Shown: positions 49,690-61,532, counted from the first letter of the stretch. The stretch is 64,000 nucleotides of DNA from Branchipolynoe longqiensis (GCA_030323885.1 CM059196.1:42493798-42557797), one strand, 5' to 3'. Notes: generated by a model not told the origin, from the sequence alone. Program-made: numbers and translations.

Positions 49690-49957
49690 ACTCACCCTGG
49701 TAGCCAAATGAATGGAGCACTCGCTTCGCAAGCGGACGGTCGGGGGTTCAATCTACAGCCGAGTCAAACCAATGGCTTGATTATCCCGACACTGAGCCAA
49801 GCAGTCCTTGCCCTATCCTATTAATGCTGAGCGCCAAGCTAGGTAGCGACAAGTATCAATTTGATAAATCATTGGTTTGACTTAACCGGGACTCAAAAGT
49901 CCCGATCTCCCGCATTGGGGGCCTGCACTCTACCGATTCGGCCACCCGTGTCCGGGA
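49690..49957. mobile_element. two SINE-A heads in opposite orientation
   Basis: 49690-49765 is a plus-strand head (ggtagccaaatgaatggagc, B box GGGTTCAATCTACAGCC, then gagtcaaaccaatgg). 49766-49957 is the 5' half of a minus-strand copy with a third head type (cgggtggccgaatcggtaga, B box GAGTCCCGG). The junction lies inside the body, implying rearrangement or truncation at insertion. Confidence 0.75.
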
Positions 49958-49999
49958 GGGTTATTCAAAGATATGACATTTATTCCTCATGCGCATTGT

Positions 50000-50766
50000 C
50001 AATAGACTACATCACGGTTCCGAATGCGCATGCGCTGAAAGCGGCGCTGGGAGCAAAGCAAAGGCGAACGGCCATTGAGTTTGCCGATTCGCATAGGGCA
50101 AAACTGCCATTTTATTAAAAATTAATAGAAATACATAACAATTTGGCACAAGCATGGACAGAAGGATACAATATAATAATATAATGACTATGTTTAGGAC
50201 ACAACTCTCTATAACTAAGCATTTTGAGCTAAGAAACATACAATTTCAGTCACTTTACAGGCTGATGTTTACATCACTATTGATTAGCCAGAAGTAATTC
50301 TTGTTCTAAATATTAAAATGTCAAATGTGTCAACAAAAACTTGTTTCAAAGAAATATATAACCAATATCTGATTAACCCTACTCATTTTCTATTTCTACA
50401 TTTGTCATTAAGCATAGGATATAAATAAAAACATAAATAAAATAAGTAAAACTGACTCTGGCTATGGCTCTAACACTAGTCTGAGTGCCTAGATTTGTCT
50501 AAATCTAAATGCACATGGCATAAGATTTTCTGATTATATTGATGTAAATGCAATGCTGGATAAAAGATTAATATCTTAATTTATTATATATATATTTTTT
50601 TAGTTGGTATTCTATGTTTCAAAAAAGAGCTGAGATGAGCTGAAACTAGCACATTTCATAACTGCACCCAGTGTATTAGCATGTGCCATGTGCTTCTCGC
50701 GGGTTTGTTTTGCTCTGACGCATCCCACAATGCACCGCACCGCTGGAACTGTTATGTAGTCTATTG
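50000..50766. mobile_element. candidate 767-bp DNA transposon/MITE
   Basis: The left end CAATAGACTACATCACGGTT and the complement of the right end (CAATAGACTACATAACAGTT) agree at 20 of 22 bases including the next CC. A second similarity follows (ggagcaaagcaaa versus cagagcaaaacaaa). The interior is AT-rich with no ORF. Flanks show no clear duplication, so the superfamily is undetermined. Confidence 0.6.
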
Positions 50767-51189
50767 CGATTGGCTGAACACCTCCTGCCTAGCTGTGTGC
50801 CAGCCCACTATTTTCTGCAGAACATTTTGTATCAACTTCATATGAAGATCATCAATCCCAGCTTTGTCAGGATGGAGTGGGGTGGATTCATGAAGAAGTG
50901 CTGGCCAATACTGCAGGCTGCGTGCAGGGAAGGAAGCATTCTGTATTAGTGGATGCCTGTCTGAATGCGGTCCTGGGGCTGTTGTTAGTGTCAGTGTTGC
51001 AACAGAAAACACATCCGGCATCCGGCAGATTTCAATCTTTGAAATGAAGTTAAGTTGACATCCATCAGCACAAGCCGCATATCTCACACAGCGAGGGAGA
51101 ATGTCCAGGCGACACATGCAATAAAACTCCAGATACTATATATGCACCTATCATAGCAGATGCAGCCCCAAGACAAAATTATCCTTAAT
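50767..51189. other. minus-strand open frame without recognised domain
   Basis: A 118-codon minus frame (51117 to 50761) covers most of this stretch and ends inside the preceding element's terminal repeat. It has Cys/His-containing but unfamiliar sequence (MCRLDILPRCVRYAACADG...). It may be a decayed transposase or chance. I do not call a gene. Confidence 0.35.
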
Positions 51190-51445
51190 GGTTCAATAAT
51201 CCGATGACTGAGTTTCTATAATTTGTGTACATACATATATATAAGCCTGGTTATTATAATCACTTTATTTTTTAGGTTAAAATAATGTTTACTTTAATTG
51301 GTAAACTTTTTATATACTTGACGGACAAACATGCTAGGTTAATTTTGTCAAGCCCGTCCAAACTTTGAGGATTCTGCCGTGACCTAGATACTTATTGTGG
51401 TTTCGACAATTTGATGCCTTCACCAGACTCTGCAGCATTACCAAA
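51190..51445 (+). mobile_element. TTAA-MITE copy, diverged and shortened
   Basis: 'aataatccgatgactgagtt', 'gttaattttgtcaagcccg', 'ttctgccgtgacc' and terminal 'gactctgcagcatta' follow family order. Part of the middle is missing. Confidence 0.65.
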
Positions 51446-52013
51446 AGTACCTAATGTACCACTAATGACAGTTACTCTTATAATGAAAGATGCATCAATA
51501 TTACAACACTGCATCAACTAACAGTTACACCTAAAAAAATCCAGATGCACTGACATTGAATGACTATGAATGACAGCTGTACCTGAAATGACAGTTAAAA
51601 CCTTCGACCTTCTGGCGCAAAAGCAAACCGGCGGTGAAGCGACCTGGCGAATGTCATTCATTTGATTTCCGTTTTTAATTCCATGTTCTGACTCCTATTT
51701 CCCTCGTGACATGCAGTATGGCTGACCTCGACCCAGATAGCGTCTACCACGTTCATACCATGTGTGCACCGAAGGCACCAGAACCGTGAGGGTGACCTGT
51801 GTGGAATGAGAAGGTTAGCAGCCTCCACTACGTTCAACTACTTTCACTAATGTGTATGTGACCGGGCCTTTAGAATAGAGCGGGAAATCCTCCACTTGGC
51901 TGTTGGTGGGTAAACTGCATAGAATGGGACACAAAAGTGGCGGTTTTTATCGCAGATGATTTTAAATGTGAATTGGTGCAGCTGACATAAAAAGCAGAAA
52001 AAGAGGGCGCATC
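51446..52013. other. no gene recognised; carries a fragment of the 7.4-kb repeat
   Basis: 51815-51875 (cagcctccactacgttcaac, cattaatgtgtatgtgacc-like) is the reverse complement of the left end of the 7361-7962 element. Otherwise unique. Confidence 0.5.
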
Positions 52014-52016
52014 TTA

Positions 52017-52280
52017 TGCTAGGTACACACCTACCGTTTTTCCGCACCCACCTACTGTATACGATCTAAAACTGCCCAAAAGTTGTGAGGTGTGCACTCC
52101 CCTAGCACACCTACCGATTGCGATTCACGACTTAAAACTCAGTTTTAGGGCTAAAACTGCTTCCTTACGATTGCGATTCGCGATTCGAAAAATGAATCGG
52201 CCCATTTTCAGTTTTAAGCAGGTCCGGTCGGGTCACGAGTTTTAGTGCGCGAATCGTATACGGTAGGTGTGTACCTAGCA
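52017..52280 (-). mobile_element. H-MITE copy 3
   Basis: A 264-bp copy in opposite orientation to copies 1 and 2. Ends TGCTAGGTACACACCTACCG and its complement. Flanked by TTA at 52014-52016 and 52281-52283, the complement of the TAA seen at the other two, which is what an oriented TWA target predicts. Confidence 0.92.
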
Positions 52281-53038
52281 TTACACTTACAAGTTACAGT
52301 AGAGATCAATTTGCAGTTGAGGCCTGATGCAAAGTTAATGCCATATGTCAATGATAACATTCTCCCTTCCCAGATAATGTTTGAATGCATGATATTCTCC
52401 TAAATGTGATATAAACATAACAAACTTGTAGATCCTCAAAAACCGGTGAAGTCAGTAATTTAGATTTCATATCTGGTAATACAAGTTGGCCTCTTTTGTG
52501 TCGAACACAAGTCGGTCATGTGTGAGCAGTCAGAGATTCACAGCACACACGACACCACACACGGCCCACACTATCGAACGCAACTCAACATCCCCACACA
52601 CCCCTCACACCCCACCCCCTCTCCCCCACCCTCCCCAGCCTACATACCAAAACAACACCAGGCCGCGGACAAATCTCACGTCGTTCTGAATCAAATGGGC
52701 CCAGTGTGCACAGTTAGTCCGGACTTTTGGTGAGAGCTGTCACCGGACCAAATCGGGTTTAGCTAACGCCCAGTAAAACATCCCTACATACAAACAAACA
52801 GACCAGACGTCACCCCTCAAGGCTCTGCTTTTACTAGCCGGTGAATGGGCGGGGAAGCCCGGCGGCCACCCCCACCCTCCACCCACCCTCACCCACACAG
52901 ACACACTTCCTTGGTTGCGCCGTTGCCTGGCAACGCTCTGTTGCAATATATGGGTGGAGATTGCACACTGACGCGCATGCCATGTGCGCGTTTTCTAATG
53001 GCGGCAAAAAGCATCCGGCGTCAAGTAGTGGAACCACG
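52281..53038. other. no gene recognised
   Basis: Unique DNA with CAC/CCC-rich patches at 52545-52640 and 52865-52900. No exon supported. Confidence 0.45.
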
Positions 53039-53160
53039 AGCAGGCCGGTTTACTAACACCTCGCTGACCACACACCAGCAGAGGCCGGGTCACTAACACA
53101 ACGCCGAGTAGTCACAAGAGGCCGGGTCACTAACACAACGCCGAGTAGTCAAAAGAGGCT
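53039..53160 (+). repeat. ~41-bp minisatellite (GAGGCCGGGTCACTAACAC)
   Basis: Three units at about 53043, 53081 and 53119. The array continues at 53868-54003 after an interruption of 0.7 kb. Confidence 0.85.
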
Positions 53161-53867
53161 GTATGCATGGGGTGGTGTTAACGCCATAAACAAGTTTTGG
53201 CGGGCACCACATGGCTAACGGTGGAAAATCTGCATACAAGAAGCGGTGCCAGCACTAGCCGCCAACCGTAGCCTAGGCTAAGCTACCCTGTTTTCATATC
53301 AGGGTTAACGGTGGGGTTAGGTACCGATTAGGCCTAAATCTATTCAATGCTATCATATTTAACAGAATAAGTTACTCCAAAAGTGAAATTTGGTCAAATT
53401 AACCCCAAAATCGAAGCTATATTAACACCGCACCTACATCGGTGGTGATATTCACACTGTCGAATGTAAATAAAACAAATCGCCGCCACCGCCACTGCCA
53501 CCGACAGAATAACATTTAAAAAAAGTGAAAGTTGGCCAAATTAAACCAGAAATCGAAACGATATTAACACCGCTGCCGAATTTGGTCAAATTTGGTCAAA
53601 TTAAACCAATAATCGAACCGATATTAATGCCGCCGCCACCGAATCGGCAGCGATATTGGCAAATAGTGGTGGTCGCCGGGAACAGGCTGAGAGGGATTTC
53701 CCAAATCTATAAATAACTACACGGTTTGCTATCCGCACCGGTTTGGGCATCGGTGCATACGGCTTGACCTAAATCGCCAAGCTGGTGCTAGCCGGTGATA
53801 GCTACCCCAGAGCTACCGTGTAGCACTGGCTACGCGTAGCACCAGCCTATGCATACGAGCCCAGAGG
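53161..53867. mobile_element. candidate element splitting the 41-bp array
   Basis: Imperfect inverted ends: 'tatgcatggggtggtg' at the left and 'tatgcataggctggtg' as complement of the right. The interior repeats 'tttggtcaaattaa' + 'accgatattaa' three times (53390, 53535, 53590) and has trinucleotide-rich 'gccgccaccg'. AGAGGCTG borders both sides (53153-53160 and 53863-53870) but may be array sequence. Confidence 0.5.
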
Positions 53868-54003
53868 CTGGGTCACTAAGACCTCGCTGACCACACACCA
53901 GAGGCCGGGGCACTAACATAGCGCCGAGCACTCACCAGGACGGACCACTAACACTAGTAATAGTAACACCTGACTGAGCACTCACCTGAGGCCGGGTCAC
54001 TAC
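53868..54003 (+). repeat. ~41-bp minisatellite, right portion
   Basis: Units with 'gaggctgggtcactaag', 'gaggccggggcactaac' and 'gaggccgggtcactacc'. Confidence 0.82.
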
Positions 54004-54108
54004 CAGGCCTTGCCCTATCCTTTTAATGCTGAGCGCTAGGCTCGGTAGCGATAAGTAGCAATTTTGTATATGGTTGTTGTTTTACGTCCAAGAAACATCT
54101 AAGGTCAT
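54004..54108 (-). mobile_element. SINE-A fragments
   Basis: A middle body piece (aatgctgagcgctaggctcg) is joined directly to a 3' tail piece (gttgttgttttacgtcc), a deletion derivative. Confidence 0.7.
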
Positions 54109-54401
54109 GCATATACACATATGAAGCCACCTAGTGCTCTCACTGTCCTTTCCTTTAAGTAGGCCGTGGTACATTTTCCTCGCAGACCCCTATTGTAGTG
54201 AACATCATCGAAATAACCTCTACATTTCGTGACCGATGAATCTCAACATGACCTAGTGTATTTACAAGGTTACATTGACATAAACAAGAAGGTAACGTCT
54301 GTATGGTTGTATTTCAAAGAGAAAGCATGTGCAACTGGAACTGTTTTTGGTTGTTGGTACATTAGCTGTTTAAGCAGGGGAAATTTCAGTTGCAGATGAC
54401 T

Positions 54402-54583
54402 GGTCTTCCTCATTCCACTGCTCTTTGCTCTATCCTAATAATGCCGAGCGCCTGGCTAGGAAGCGACAAGTATCAATTTTTAAGTCATTGGTTTGACTCG
54501 ACCAGTATTCGAACCCACAATCCCATGATCTACCAACACGGGAGACGGACGCTCTAACTCATTCGGCCATCCTGTCTGGTTTC
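54402..54583 (-). mobile_element. SINE-A 5' half
   Basis: Well-preserved Leu/Ser-like head (aggatggccgaatgagttag) and first body modules. The 3' half is lost. Confidence 0.85.
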
Positions 54584-54659
54584 CTTGACTATGTCATTCT
54601 AACAGTTTTAATGTTGAACAATATTATCTTCCCCAGTCTCATTATTTTAACACATAATC

Positions 54660-54800
54660 AATCCCGTCTTACTGCTGGAAGTCTGACCCAATATCTTCCT
54701 CAGTCAGTCATATTATCCTAATACTATCCTTGCCCTATTCTAGTAAGGCTGATCACCTGGTGAATAGTATAAATTTTGTAAGTCACTGGTTTTACTCAGG
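54660..54800 (-). mobile_element. SINE-A body fragment, diverged
   Basis: 'gacccaatatcttcctcag', 'ttgccctattctagtaaggc' and 'gtaagtcactggttttactc' match the central body. Confidence 0.65.
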
Positions 54801-55851
54801 TGTGTGCGTGTATGAGTGTGTAACATGTGGTAACATGTCGGAGCATGTGTGCCCATATATGGGTCTGAGGGTGTGTCTTCATGTGTGAATTATCTGTGTG
54901 AGTGTGAGTTCATGATGGAAATATATGTTCTCATGTACGAATTATGTGTGCCAGCATCTGTTCATGTGTGAATTATTTGGGGCCGTGTTCATGTGTGAGT
55001 TGTGTGTGCAAATGTGTGTTCAGATATGATGAATGTGTATGAATATCTAGGCCTACTTTGGCGTGCATTATATGTGTGTGGGTGGGTGTGTGAGTGTGTA
55101 TTGTGTGCGAGCATATTGTAATGTGCTTTTCCTTTTATTTATTTATTTATTTATTTATTTATTTTATTGAGGATGTATTTATACTGTCCATAGCATACAA
55201 GGCTGGGTACCCAGGCTTGTTTTCAATGCTGGCCAGTTGTAGTGTTGGTGTTATCTTACCACACAGTAGCTGCTGATAAGTTATTTGATTGACTGCATTT
55301 CAGTAGCAGATAGGTAATTGGTTGGTATGGTTAGTAGCCTATGTTACTATTGTTAGTTTTAAAATTTGTTATCAGCATATATGTATTTTATTTTGTTCTA
55401 CTCTTATTACTATACTAGCCTACTCCTATTTACATATCATAGGCTTGTATGTAGCTGTGTGGTGTGCTATCTGGCTACTTTTGGCATGGTTACCTTCCAT
55501 TGGGTGTCCCACTGGTGGGCCGTAACATATCACATGCCCCTTTGCAGTGCAGCTTAGTGGGGGTTTCATAGCTGTATTTTGTACAGATATTTGTTGTAAG
55601 TTCTTAGGTCAGAAAATGTGTGTGCATAATGTGGTAGCACCTGTGTTCCATGTTTATTATGTGAGAGGGTGTTTTCATGTGTGAATTATGCATGGACGTG
55701 TGTATTCATGTCTGACTTAGGCATGCATGTGTGTGTGATTGTGTGCATTATCTGTGTGTTCACATGTCAGTGTGTGTCTTCATGTGGATATTATTTGTGC
55801 ACAAGTCGATGAGCAAATTTCTGCACGTTGGTGTACGTATGCATGTATGTT
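54801..55851. repeat. TG-rich degenerate minisatellite around unique DNA
   Basis: 'gtgtgaattatgtgtg' and 'tgttcatgtgtgaat' recur at 54800-55110 and 55610-55840, with a (TTTA)n microsatellite at 55135-55165 and unique DNA between. No gene recognised. Confidence 0.65.
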
Positions 55852-56102
55852 AGTTGGTACCTTTATAGTGCTGCCCCACTGGGAAATCAGACCACCAGCA
55901 CCATGACCCGATATCCGACTCAGTCACATTATACTGCCACATAGCCAACCTGCCCTTTTCCTATCCTAATAATGTCAAGCGCCAGGCTAGGAAGCGACAA
56001 GTATAAATTCTATAAGTAATTGGTTTGACTCGACCGGGAATCAAACGCCCGATCTTCCGCACGGTAGGCCTGCACTTTACCGATTCGACCACCGTGTCCA
56101 GT
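55852..56102 (-). mobile_element. SINE-A with an alternative head
   Basis: The minus strand starts 'ctggacacggtggtcgaatc' with B box GTTTGATTCCCGG, the same head type as at 49880-49957, joined to the usual body at 'gagtcaaaccaatt'. The 3' tail is missing. Confidence 0.82.
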
Positions 56103-56782
56103 GGGTGTGTTTATGTCAGTATTTTATTTTGCACAAATCGATAAGCAAATTTCTGCACGTTGGGGTATATGTGCATGTATGTACCCATGTGTTCAGGAGG
56201 AACTTACATAATGTATATTATGTTGAATAAATTATTTCAAACAACAACAAAAAGAGTAAATGTGCTTGGAGCTGAGTGAGTGTGAGTGCACGTGTGCGCA
56301 TGTCCGCGCCTGTGTGTACCTCTGCCTGCATGTCTATTTTTATCACAGTTATTTCAGGGGCGTGCTTATAACCAGCTACTGACAATTTGTTAATACTAGA
56401 TGTGCACATTGTTGATGTTGTCTTTTGTTTTGCTTTATTTGTTCTGTTGTTTTTGTTTCTTCGGACTTTACATTTTGCGTGGTGCAGAACAAAGTTCAGT
56501 GCAAGATAGCCGTTCTCCATCCTCTCAAACCAGGCTCTCCCAGTACTACTAAGGCACCAGTGACGAGGGAATATTGAATAAATACTGTCATAATGTAAAC
56601 GGAGTTTGCCTACATTCAAGCGTACTAAATATTCATTCCAACAACATCAGATAGAAGATATGCTGGTCTTCTAGGTTTTGCAATTTCATGAAAATCAAAA
56701 ACACACAGAACTATTTATGAGCATGTGAATATTGATGAAAATGCACCATTCCTGGATTGTTCATGGCGCTGCCGGGTCAGAG
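56103..56782. other. no gene recognised
   Basis: Includes a repeat of 'aagcaaatttctgcacgttgg' also seen at 55812, so this TG-rich unit flanks the SINE on both sides. No coding domain. Confidence 0.45.
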
Positions 56783-56854
56783 ACTAAGAGACTGCAAGTT
56801 AAAATTGTTTAATCCAATATTTTCTAGTTTCTGCCATACCTTTTAGATACATGA

Positions 56855-57113
56855 ATATGAGCCTGTCTCAAAAGGTGATAACTATTTTTTTTTGTCCATT
56901 GTAATGATTGACACAAAACAGCACAGATACGGTTACACTGAAAACACAAGGTATTTGCTTCAAATCAATATGTATTCTATTGGGATTATGAAACACCATG
57001 CAAAAGCAAATCAGTTTATCCTGAGCAAATGCATAAACAGAGAGCATGTTGATCGTTACAATGGACAATATTTTGTCCCATATTGCTTAGCACCTTTTGA
57101 GACGGTCTCATAT
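56855..57113. mobile_element. 259-bp MITE with GAGACCGTCTC-type ends
   Basis: The left end ATATGAGCCTGTCTCAAAAG and the complement of the right end (ATATGAGACCGTCTCAAAAG) match at 18 of 20 bases, and GGTG follows in both. A second inverted match is inside (ttttttgtccattgtaa versus ttacaatggacaatattt). No ORF with a domain. A TA target is possible. Confidence 0.72.
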
Positions 57114-57249
57114 ATTTAGTAAAATCATGATTTTCTACTTTGCTTTAGTTTGCAGGACCTTTAAAAACCAAAATCTAATGACCACTAACACAACACAGTG
57201 AAGGCAGTCAGGGAAAGTAAGTATCCGTAGCCAAACAACTAACCAATTG

Positions 57250-57535
57250 TAGACCTAACACATATATATAAACCCACACACAGACACACACATACACACC
57301 CACATACCAACACACATACACACAGTCCTACTCACATAGACACACAAACGTACTCACAGACACACACAGACATACATACACACAGAAACAGAACCACACA
57401 ACGACACCCACACAGACACATACAGAGCTATACACATACCTCACACATACCCACCTACCCACAAAGATCTACACACAAGCTTATACTCACTCTCAAACAC
57501 CAACACACACAGACACACTCACTCACTCACACAGC
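57250..57535. repeat. CA-rich degenerate microsatellite
   Basis: 'cacacagacacacacatac' and similar throughout. Confidence 0.9.
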
Positions 57536-58479
57536 TCGCCAGGAGGCTTGTTAAATGGCCACCTCCTCAGCCAGTCCTGCTGGAAACCTGTCGCTCTCCT
57601 CCCGCCCACCAGGTGGCAGTGTTTGTAAACGCTCCCCAGGCTGCAATTTATAACGGCAGGCTCCCACAGCCCCCTTCCCTCCCACCCACACACTCTCCTT
57701 CCCTCACCCACCCGCATCCAACCATGGTCAATATAATCGCTGCCAGGGGAACCCTTCAACAGATGGCCGTTACCTATCAATAATTATTCATTAAACTGTG
57801 GCATCAAAATATAGTATATGCTATGAGAGAGCTACCTATGGTATACATCATGAGAAACCACAACCATCCTGAAGGATCTTTAAAACATCTACAAATACTA
57901 GGTCGTTGTTTTAACCCACAACAAGAAGTTGTCCGCATACTATTCGCGGACTATGTTTTATCATGGTGGGACAGAGAAATGTGAGTAAGTCGGACCTGGT
58001 GCTATGTTTTGTCAACAGATCCGCACGAAGCAATCCACCCTAATACCTTCCATGTTCCTGTGTCCAATTTACTTAATTCTTCTCAGTGCAGGACACCGTC
58101 TCCCCAGAAAAAAAGGCCCCACACAGATCAAGTTTGTTGAGCCAAACACAGCAATATGAGCGTTGGCACCAGAAGGAAGGATAAAAGGAGCACACTGGAC
58201 TATTTGTCGCGAATGAGCGGTGAACCGCCAACAAGTACATCCATCCTAGTGCTAAGTCTTCGCCTTGCTCCTTCCGCTGCCCTTTCGGTAATAAAGGGGC
58301 TCCCAGCACAAAGGCGCAAAGCAACCAGCATGACACGCAGCAATCCTTCAATTTCTCTCGCGCGAGATTGAAGGAGCCGAGCTACTTCCCTCACACTGTG
58401 GGATATCCCTGTGATATGGGCAACTCTGAAGGGATGTACACTTCTGAGCAAATATGTGTAGGTGTGACGAGTTGTGAGA
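57536..58479. other. no gene recognised
   Basis: Normal-composition DNA, no element boundaries. Frames at 58073-58450 are short and lack domains. Confidence 0.45.
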
Positions 58480-59180
58480 TGTGAGCCGATGTGAGCAGAT
58501 GTGAGCAGTTGTGAGCAGTTGTGAGCAGCTGTGAGCAGCTCTGAACATTTTGCTCTTTAGCAAAGATGCCAAGTACTGAACAGCTCTGAGCATTTTGCTC
58601 TTTAGCAAAGATGACAAGCTCTGAAAAGCTTTGAGCATTTTGCTCTTTAGCAAAGATGCAAAGCTCTCAACAGCTCTGAGCATTTTGCTCTTTAGAAAAG
58701 ATGTCAAGCTCTCAACAGCTCTGAGCATTTTGCTCTTTAGCAAAGATGCCAAGCTCTGAACAGCTCTGAACAGGTCTGAGCATTGTGCTCTTTAGCAAAG
58801 ATGCCAAGCTCTCAACAGCTTTGAGGAGCTCTGAGCGTTTTGCTCTTTAGGTTAGATGACAAGCTATGAACGGCTCTGAAGAGCTCCGAACATATTGCTT
58901 ATTAACCAAACCAAGGTGACAAGCTCTGAACAACTCTGTGCAACTCTGAACATATTGCTAATTAGCTAAGATGACAAGCTGTGAACAGCTCTGAGCATCT
59001 TGGAGCAGCTGTGGCTAACTAGGCGGATAACGGCAGTATATCTGACCATCCCGGGGCAGTTCCGAGCTGCTCTGCAAAGCTGAGTAGCTCTGTCCAGTTC
59101 TAGACAGTTCTAGGGGCTCTGAGCAGTCTTGAGTAAACCCTGCTAGGTCTGACCAGTTTGTATTAGCTCTGAACCGTTCT
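58480..59180. repeat. 45-bp minisatellite (GCATTTTGCTCTTTAGCAAA...)
   Basis: 'ttgctctttag' ends at 58560, 58605, 58650 and 58695, a strict 45-base period, then decays to about 59180. The period is a multiple of 3, so the minus strand stays open as a 15-residue repeat (SLLKSKMLRAVES-like) over about 100 codons. A palindromic core, GCTCTTTAGCAAAGA, recurs. I regard the frame as a by-product. Confidence 0.9.
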
Positions 59181-59811
59181 GAGCCCCTGTGACTGAGTAT
59201 GCGTCGTTGTGGTTTAGCACAGGCGTATCTAGGTCAATAGGATCTCTTACACTTTTCATATAGTTATGTATTACAGCGGCTAAGTAGAAAACTGTATTTT
59301 ATCCATTTCCAAGATCATGTGTTGATGTGAGAAATAGGGGACTCAACTGGCTATGCTGATCAACACAAGGCCAAGGAAGGTCACAGATTTCCTTTGAAAA
59401 CAAAGGGCTGAAGTTTACTATGCAGCATATGGCTCCATATACCAGAGTTTCAGCTTGTACATTGAGAACTTGTCTGCAAATGCCAAGGGTTTCGCTGATC
59501 ACAGGGGTCGTTGGTGACAAGGATTTATTTGTTCAGCACTGACTGATAGAAAATATGTGTATTCCGAGATACTGAAGCTGGGACACCGCAGGCCAGTAAT
59601 CAGTCTCCTAGCTTTGCTACCATGGAAATAAAGCACACTCTTCAGAATATCTTCGCGGAGTATCTATGTCAGGCTAAAATTCAGGGGTAACTGATCAGCC
59701 GGTAGGGGGAAAGGTAGCGCCTGCTGACCAGAAATGGACTATGCCTAATTTGCTGCAAGCCCCCCCCCCCCAAGTTACTCCAACAGCACAAAACCAGAAA
59801 ATTGTACACCA
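59181..59811. other. no gene recognised
   Basis: Unique DNA; a poly-C run at 59761-59772. Confidence 0.45.
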
Positions 59812-60163
59812 CAGGTTGTGGTCACATAATATTCGCATAAACCTCCATTTTATATTTACACATACCTCGAGTTTCAGCCTTTTTTCATAGATAAATATAT
59901 TAACTTAATTACTATACTCTACTCTATTTTTGATTTGTGTAAATGTTATCTTAAATTTTAACGTAAAAGGTTAACTTTGGAGATAGTTTAAGCAAAAGAA
60001 AAGACACTAAGTAGGCTTCAACAGGGACATTGTCTATTAAATTGATTTAATATTCTTTTGATGCAGGAATATATGTTTCATAAGTACGCCAGTTTCCAAC
60101 ATGAATCTAGACGACTTTGGTTTTGAAAATGTGAGGATGTCATGCGATTAGGCAGCTTTAAAT
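59812..60163 (+). mobile_element. TTAA-MITE copy, diverged
   Basis: 'gagtttcagccttttttcat', 'gataaatatattaactt', 'ttaactttggagatagttt', 'actttggttttgaaaatgtg' and terminal 'gattaggcagctttaa' follow family order. Confidence 0.72.
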
Positions 60164-60502
60164 GCTTAGAATATAAAAAAAAACAATCAAGTAATCTCGT
60201 GAAAGTTCAGCAATCTGGATCCCAATTTCACACTTATTTGCAACAGGAACTGGAGAAATAAAAACTAGTTTCAATAATCCAAAGAATGGAGCAGTCCTCA
60301 TAAGTACCAAAGTCAAGGACTGTCATGGTACATTGCTCCACAATAGCCAGTCTCAGTCTGCATATTCTATGTGGAAAGATTTACTCACCAATGACAACGT
60401 AGGTTCAGATCGCATTCTGCTTATTAGCTACATACCTGGAAGAAAAACAGAAACAGATCATGAGTGAATGAATGATTATACATGTGGGTAAGCTGATTGC
60501 CT
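60164..60502. other. no gene recognised
   Basis: AT-rich DNA without identified features. Confidence 0.4.
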
Positions 60503-60511
60503 CAGAGATCC

Positions 60512-60929
60512 TAGATAAAAGATTCACCCGGTACTTGTAGTACACGGGTGAAGATCAGCCTTATATAAAAATGGTAGAAAAATCGGGCTAATGAACTGAG
60601 TCTTTATGAGAGCCTAATTTCTCAATCTAAGAAGCCACATTTATTCTTTGCATATGTCTTCATGTTTACCACCTGGTTTTGAGTTGGAAAATATAATAAA
60701 ACATATACTTTAATGCAATTTAAAAGTGAAATCGACGGTGTTCTCTGGCCGCCATCTTGTCTTTTTGCATTCTCACCCATTTCACCAACTCTGTGCCTAT
60801 ATGAGTAGCCATTTGATACTGGAGCCACAGTTTCTAGTTCATGTTCCATACTAAACCTATTTTCGCCCGTATTTAGACTACGTTGTCCTTCACCTGTGTA
60901 CTACAAGTACCAGGTGAATCTTTTATCTA
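60512..60929. mobile_element. 418-bp MITE with 9-bp target duplication
   Basis: Inverted ends of about 42 bp (60512-60553 and 60888-60929): TAGATAAAAGATTCACCCGG at the left and TAGATAAAAGATTCACCTGG as complement of the right. CAGAGATCC flanks it at 60503-60511 and 60930-60938. A 9-bp duplication with long ends fits Mutator-like or Merlin-like elements. The interior has 'ggccgccatcttgtc' but no domain-bearing frame. A diverged relative is at 22785-23018. Confidence 0.85.
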
Positions 60930-60938
60930 CAGAGATCC

Positions 60939-61532
60939 CAGATAGTCTACTGGTTAAGATGCTAGCCCTGGAATGGCAGGACTCGATGTGACTTGGACTT
61001 CATGTCTGGTCAAATACAAAGTACATACAACTGAAGGAGTAAAGACCAACACATTCACACATGCCTTTCAACCACCTTCAAAATAAGGATTGCCCACCTC
61101 ACAATTCATTCAACATGGACAATTCAATCGACAATCAAATTGTTCATGTTCCCAAAAACTGCCTGTGTAAATAGACTTGTGCGTGATGTCATTCACGACA
61201 AGCCTGTGACAATTATGCCATTGTGCTAAATATAGATTGTGAATTTGTTTGGCTGACCGTCTGCCCATTTGAATGTTCATTTCGGCATGTCAGGACATAG
61301 AGTTCAGGCGCAACACCACATAAACGCCAATCCAGAAATGGAGATAAACATTGGAATCAAACTTACAAAAATAGTGGGTTTTTTTAATTCCTTTTTTTGT
61401 TGTTCATTACTCCATAACTCTATTATTATATGAAAAGTGGAATTTCTGAGAATTATAATTATTTTCAAGGAAAAATGTTTTATTTAAATTGCAATTTTGG
61501 ATTGGCATTTACATGGTTTGGCATCTGAACTC

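Noticed and set aside
58348..58752. Repetitive 15-residue protein on minus
   Set aside because: 45-bp minisatellite; no start/stop or splice evidence beyond the repeat. Kept only as a low-interest finding.
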